Source of the DNA: Nitratireductor arenosus
GTDB lineage: Bacteria; Pseudomonadota; Alphaproteobacteria; Rhizobiales; Rhizobiaceae
NCBI RefSeq assembly: GCF_009742725.1
Contig: NZ_WPHG01000003.1
Coordinates: 558,001-622,000 of the forward strand
DNA: 64,000 nucleotides
Direction of reading: 5' to 3'
Of the stretch, positions 63,489-64,000 are shown piece by piece (position 1 is the stretch's first letter; each line of letters starts with the position of its first letter). The notes beneath the pieces were generated by a model. It saw nothing but the letters and a program-made list of their open reading frames with translations. It did not search any database and had not been told where the DNA came from. The translations under genes and the position numbers were made by a program.

Positions 63489-64000
63489 TCAAGTCTTGCT
63501 CGTTTCGGCGCGCTGGCGCAACTCCGCGCGCAGCGCCCGGATCTCGGCCAGGATCAGCTCCTGCTCGTTTTGCAAAGCCTGGCGCTCGGCCGTCGCCTCG
63601 GCGTCGTGCTCTTCCTGCATGGCCGAGACGATGATGCCGATGAACAGGTTGAGCACGGTGAAGGTGGTCGACACGATGAAGGGAATGAAGAACAGCCACG
63701 CCCAGGGGAAGACCGCCATCACCGGCCGCACGATGCCCATCGACCAGCTTTCCAGCGTCATGATCTGGAACAGCGAATAGGCCGACAGCGCGATGGTGCC
63801 GAACCAGTCGGGAAAGGCCGCGCCGAACAGCTTGGTCGCCATGACCGAAAACACGTAATAGACCAGCGACAGCAGCAGCATGATCGAACCCATGCCCGGC
63901 AGGGCGGCGATCAGCCCGCCGACGACGCGGCGCAGCGACGGCACCATGCCGATGATCCTCAGCACGCGCAGGATGCGCAGCGCACGCAGCACCGAGAGGC
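63489..64000 (-). CDS. Voltage-gated sodium channel, NaChBac type (5' end beyond window)
   Basis: The last 170 codons of a single-domain ion channel. The window edge falls in the S4 voltage sensor (LRALRILRVLRII, Arg every third position). S5 (IMLLLSLVYYVFSVMATKLFG) follows. The pore helix carries the selectivity filter TLESWSM, the sequence of the NavAb filter. S6 is FIPFIVSTTFTVLNLFIGIIVSAMQ. The C-terminal helix (EEHDAEATAERQALQNEQELILAEIRALRAELRQR) is the coiled coil that tetramerises these channels. The N-terminal S1-S4 part lies outside the window. Confidence 0.92.
   Translation of the reverse strand, partial: LSVLRALRILRVLRIIGMVPSLRRVVGGLIAALPGMGSIMLLLSLVYYVFSVMATKLFGAAFPDWFGTIALSAYSLFQIMTLESWSMGIVRPVMAVFPWAWLFFIPFIVSTTFTVLNLFIGIIVSAMQEEHDAEATAERQALQNEQELILAEIRALRAELRQRAETSKT

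Noticed and set aside
1-64000. Prophage, insertion sequences, integrase/tRNA junctions or CRISPR arrays
   Set aside because: No transposase, integrase, phage structural gene, tRNA or regularly spaced repeat was found. The only dispersed repeat is the 127-bp pair at 26588 and 44231.

Overview
The window reads as one stretch of chromosome from a GC-rich alphaproteobacterium. It most resembles a Hyphomicrobiales/Phyllobacteriaceae (Mesorhizobium-like) genome. The grounds are a GcrA cell-cycle regulator, a PodJ-like polarity protein with Sel1 repeats, a class I lysyl-tRNA synthetase, a SAM-II riboswitch before a trans-sulfuration gene, a tandem-domain dCTP deaminase, and a luxR-luxI-crotonase locus like the one in Mesorhizobium. 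This placement is inference from gene content; there is no rRNA or tRNA in the window. Gene density is high, and I see no prophage, insertion sequence, integron or CRISPR array.

Layout. 1-6.6 kb: DNA-ligase-associated repair cassette (ATP-dependent ligase cut by the left edge, exonuclease, Lhr-type helicase, PdeM phosphoesterase), with a TPR-methyltransferase gene inside it. 6.6-12.8 kb: DUF3429 protein, a TIGR02186/TauE export pair and a 1232-residue PodJ-like protein, all on the minus strand. 13.2-23.5 kb: a MerR regulator, a near-perfect operator and a co-directional fatty acyl-CoA degradation run (two acyl-CoA dehydrogenases, two hotdog thioesterases, thiolase, FadJ-type fusion) with three genes of glutathione/hydrolase type mixed in. 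23.5-31.7 kb: S24-type repressor, nuclease-like protein, lysS, a second TauE, ThiE-like protein, Sel1 protein, EF-P, SuhB, hemolysin III. 31.8-39.7 kb: MotA/ExbB plus OmpA-like pair, FAD dehydrogenase, GntR regulator with a tandem operator, an iodotyrosine-deiodinase-like nitroreductase, an ABC exporter and L31. 39.8-46.7 kb: a decayed SelW/Rdx gene, yebC, MBL-fold and TPR proteins, TerC, YmdB-like phosphoesterase, TerB, a sterol-desaturase-type hydroxylase and a solute-binding protein. 46.9-51.3 kb: quorum-sensing locus (LuxR, lux box, LuxI, crotonase-like protein, glycosyltransferase). 51.3-54.3 kb: PPK2, PhoR, PhoU. 54.5-64 kb: GcrA, argD-argF-hslO, ApaG, CDP-alcohol phosphatidyltransferase, SAM-II riboswitch and metZ, dcd, membrane dipeptidase, and a NaChBac-type sodium channel cut by the right edge.

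The most interesting points are these. (1) The lux box sits at the expected distance from a candidate luxI -10, ahead of luxI, a crotonase-fold gene lacking both hydratase glutamates, and a membrane glycosyltransferase. (2) A nitroreductase retains the Glu/Tyr/Lys set of iodotyrosine deiodinase and has a tandem palindromic operator in its promoter. (3) An Rdx/SelW gene appears dead, and its redox motif has been overwritten by a perfect 28-bp palindrome. (4) Two diverged copies of a dispersed repeat stay open in the same frame. (5) A phoR-phoU pair has no pst genes between them. All alignments were done by eye and from memory of the families.
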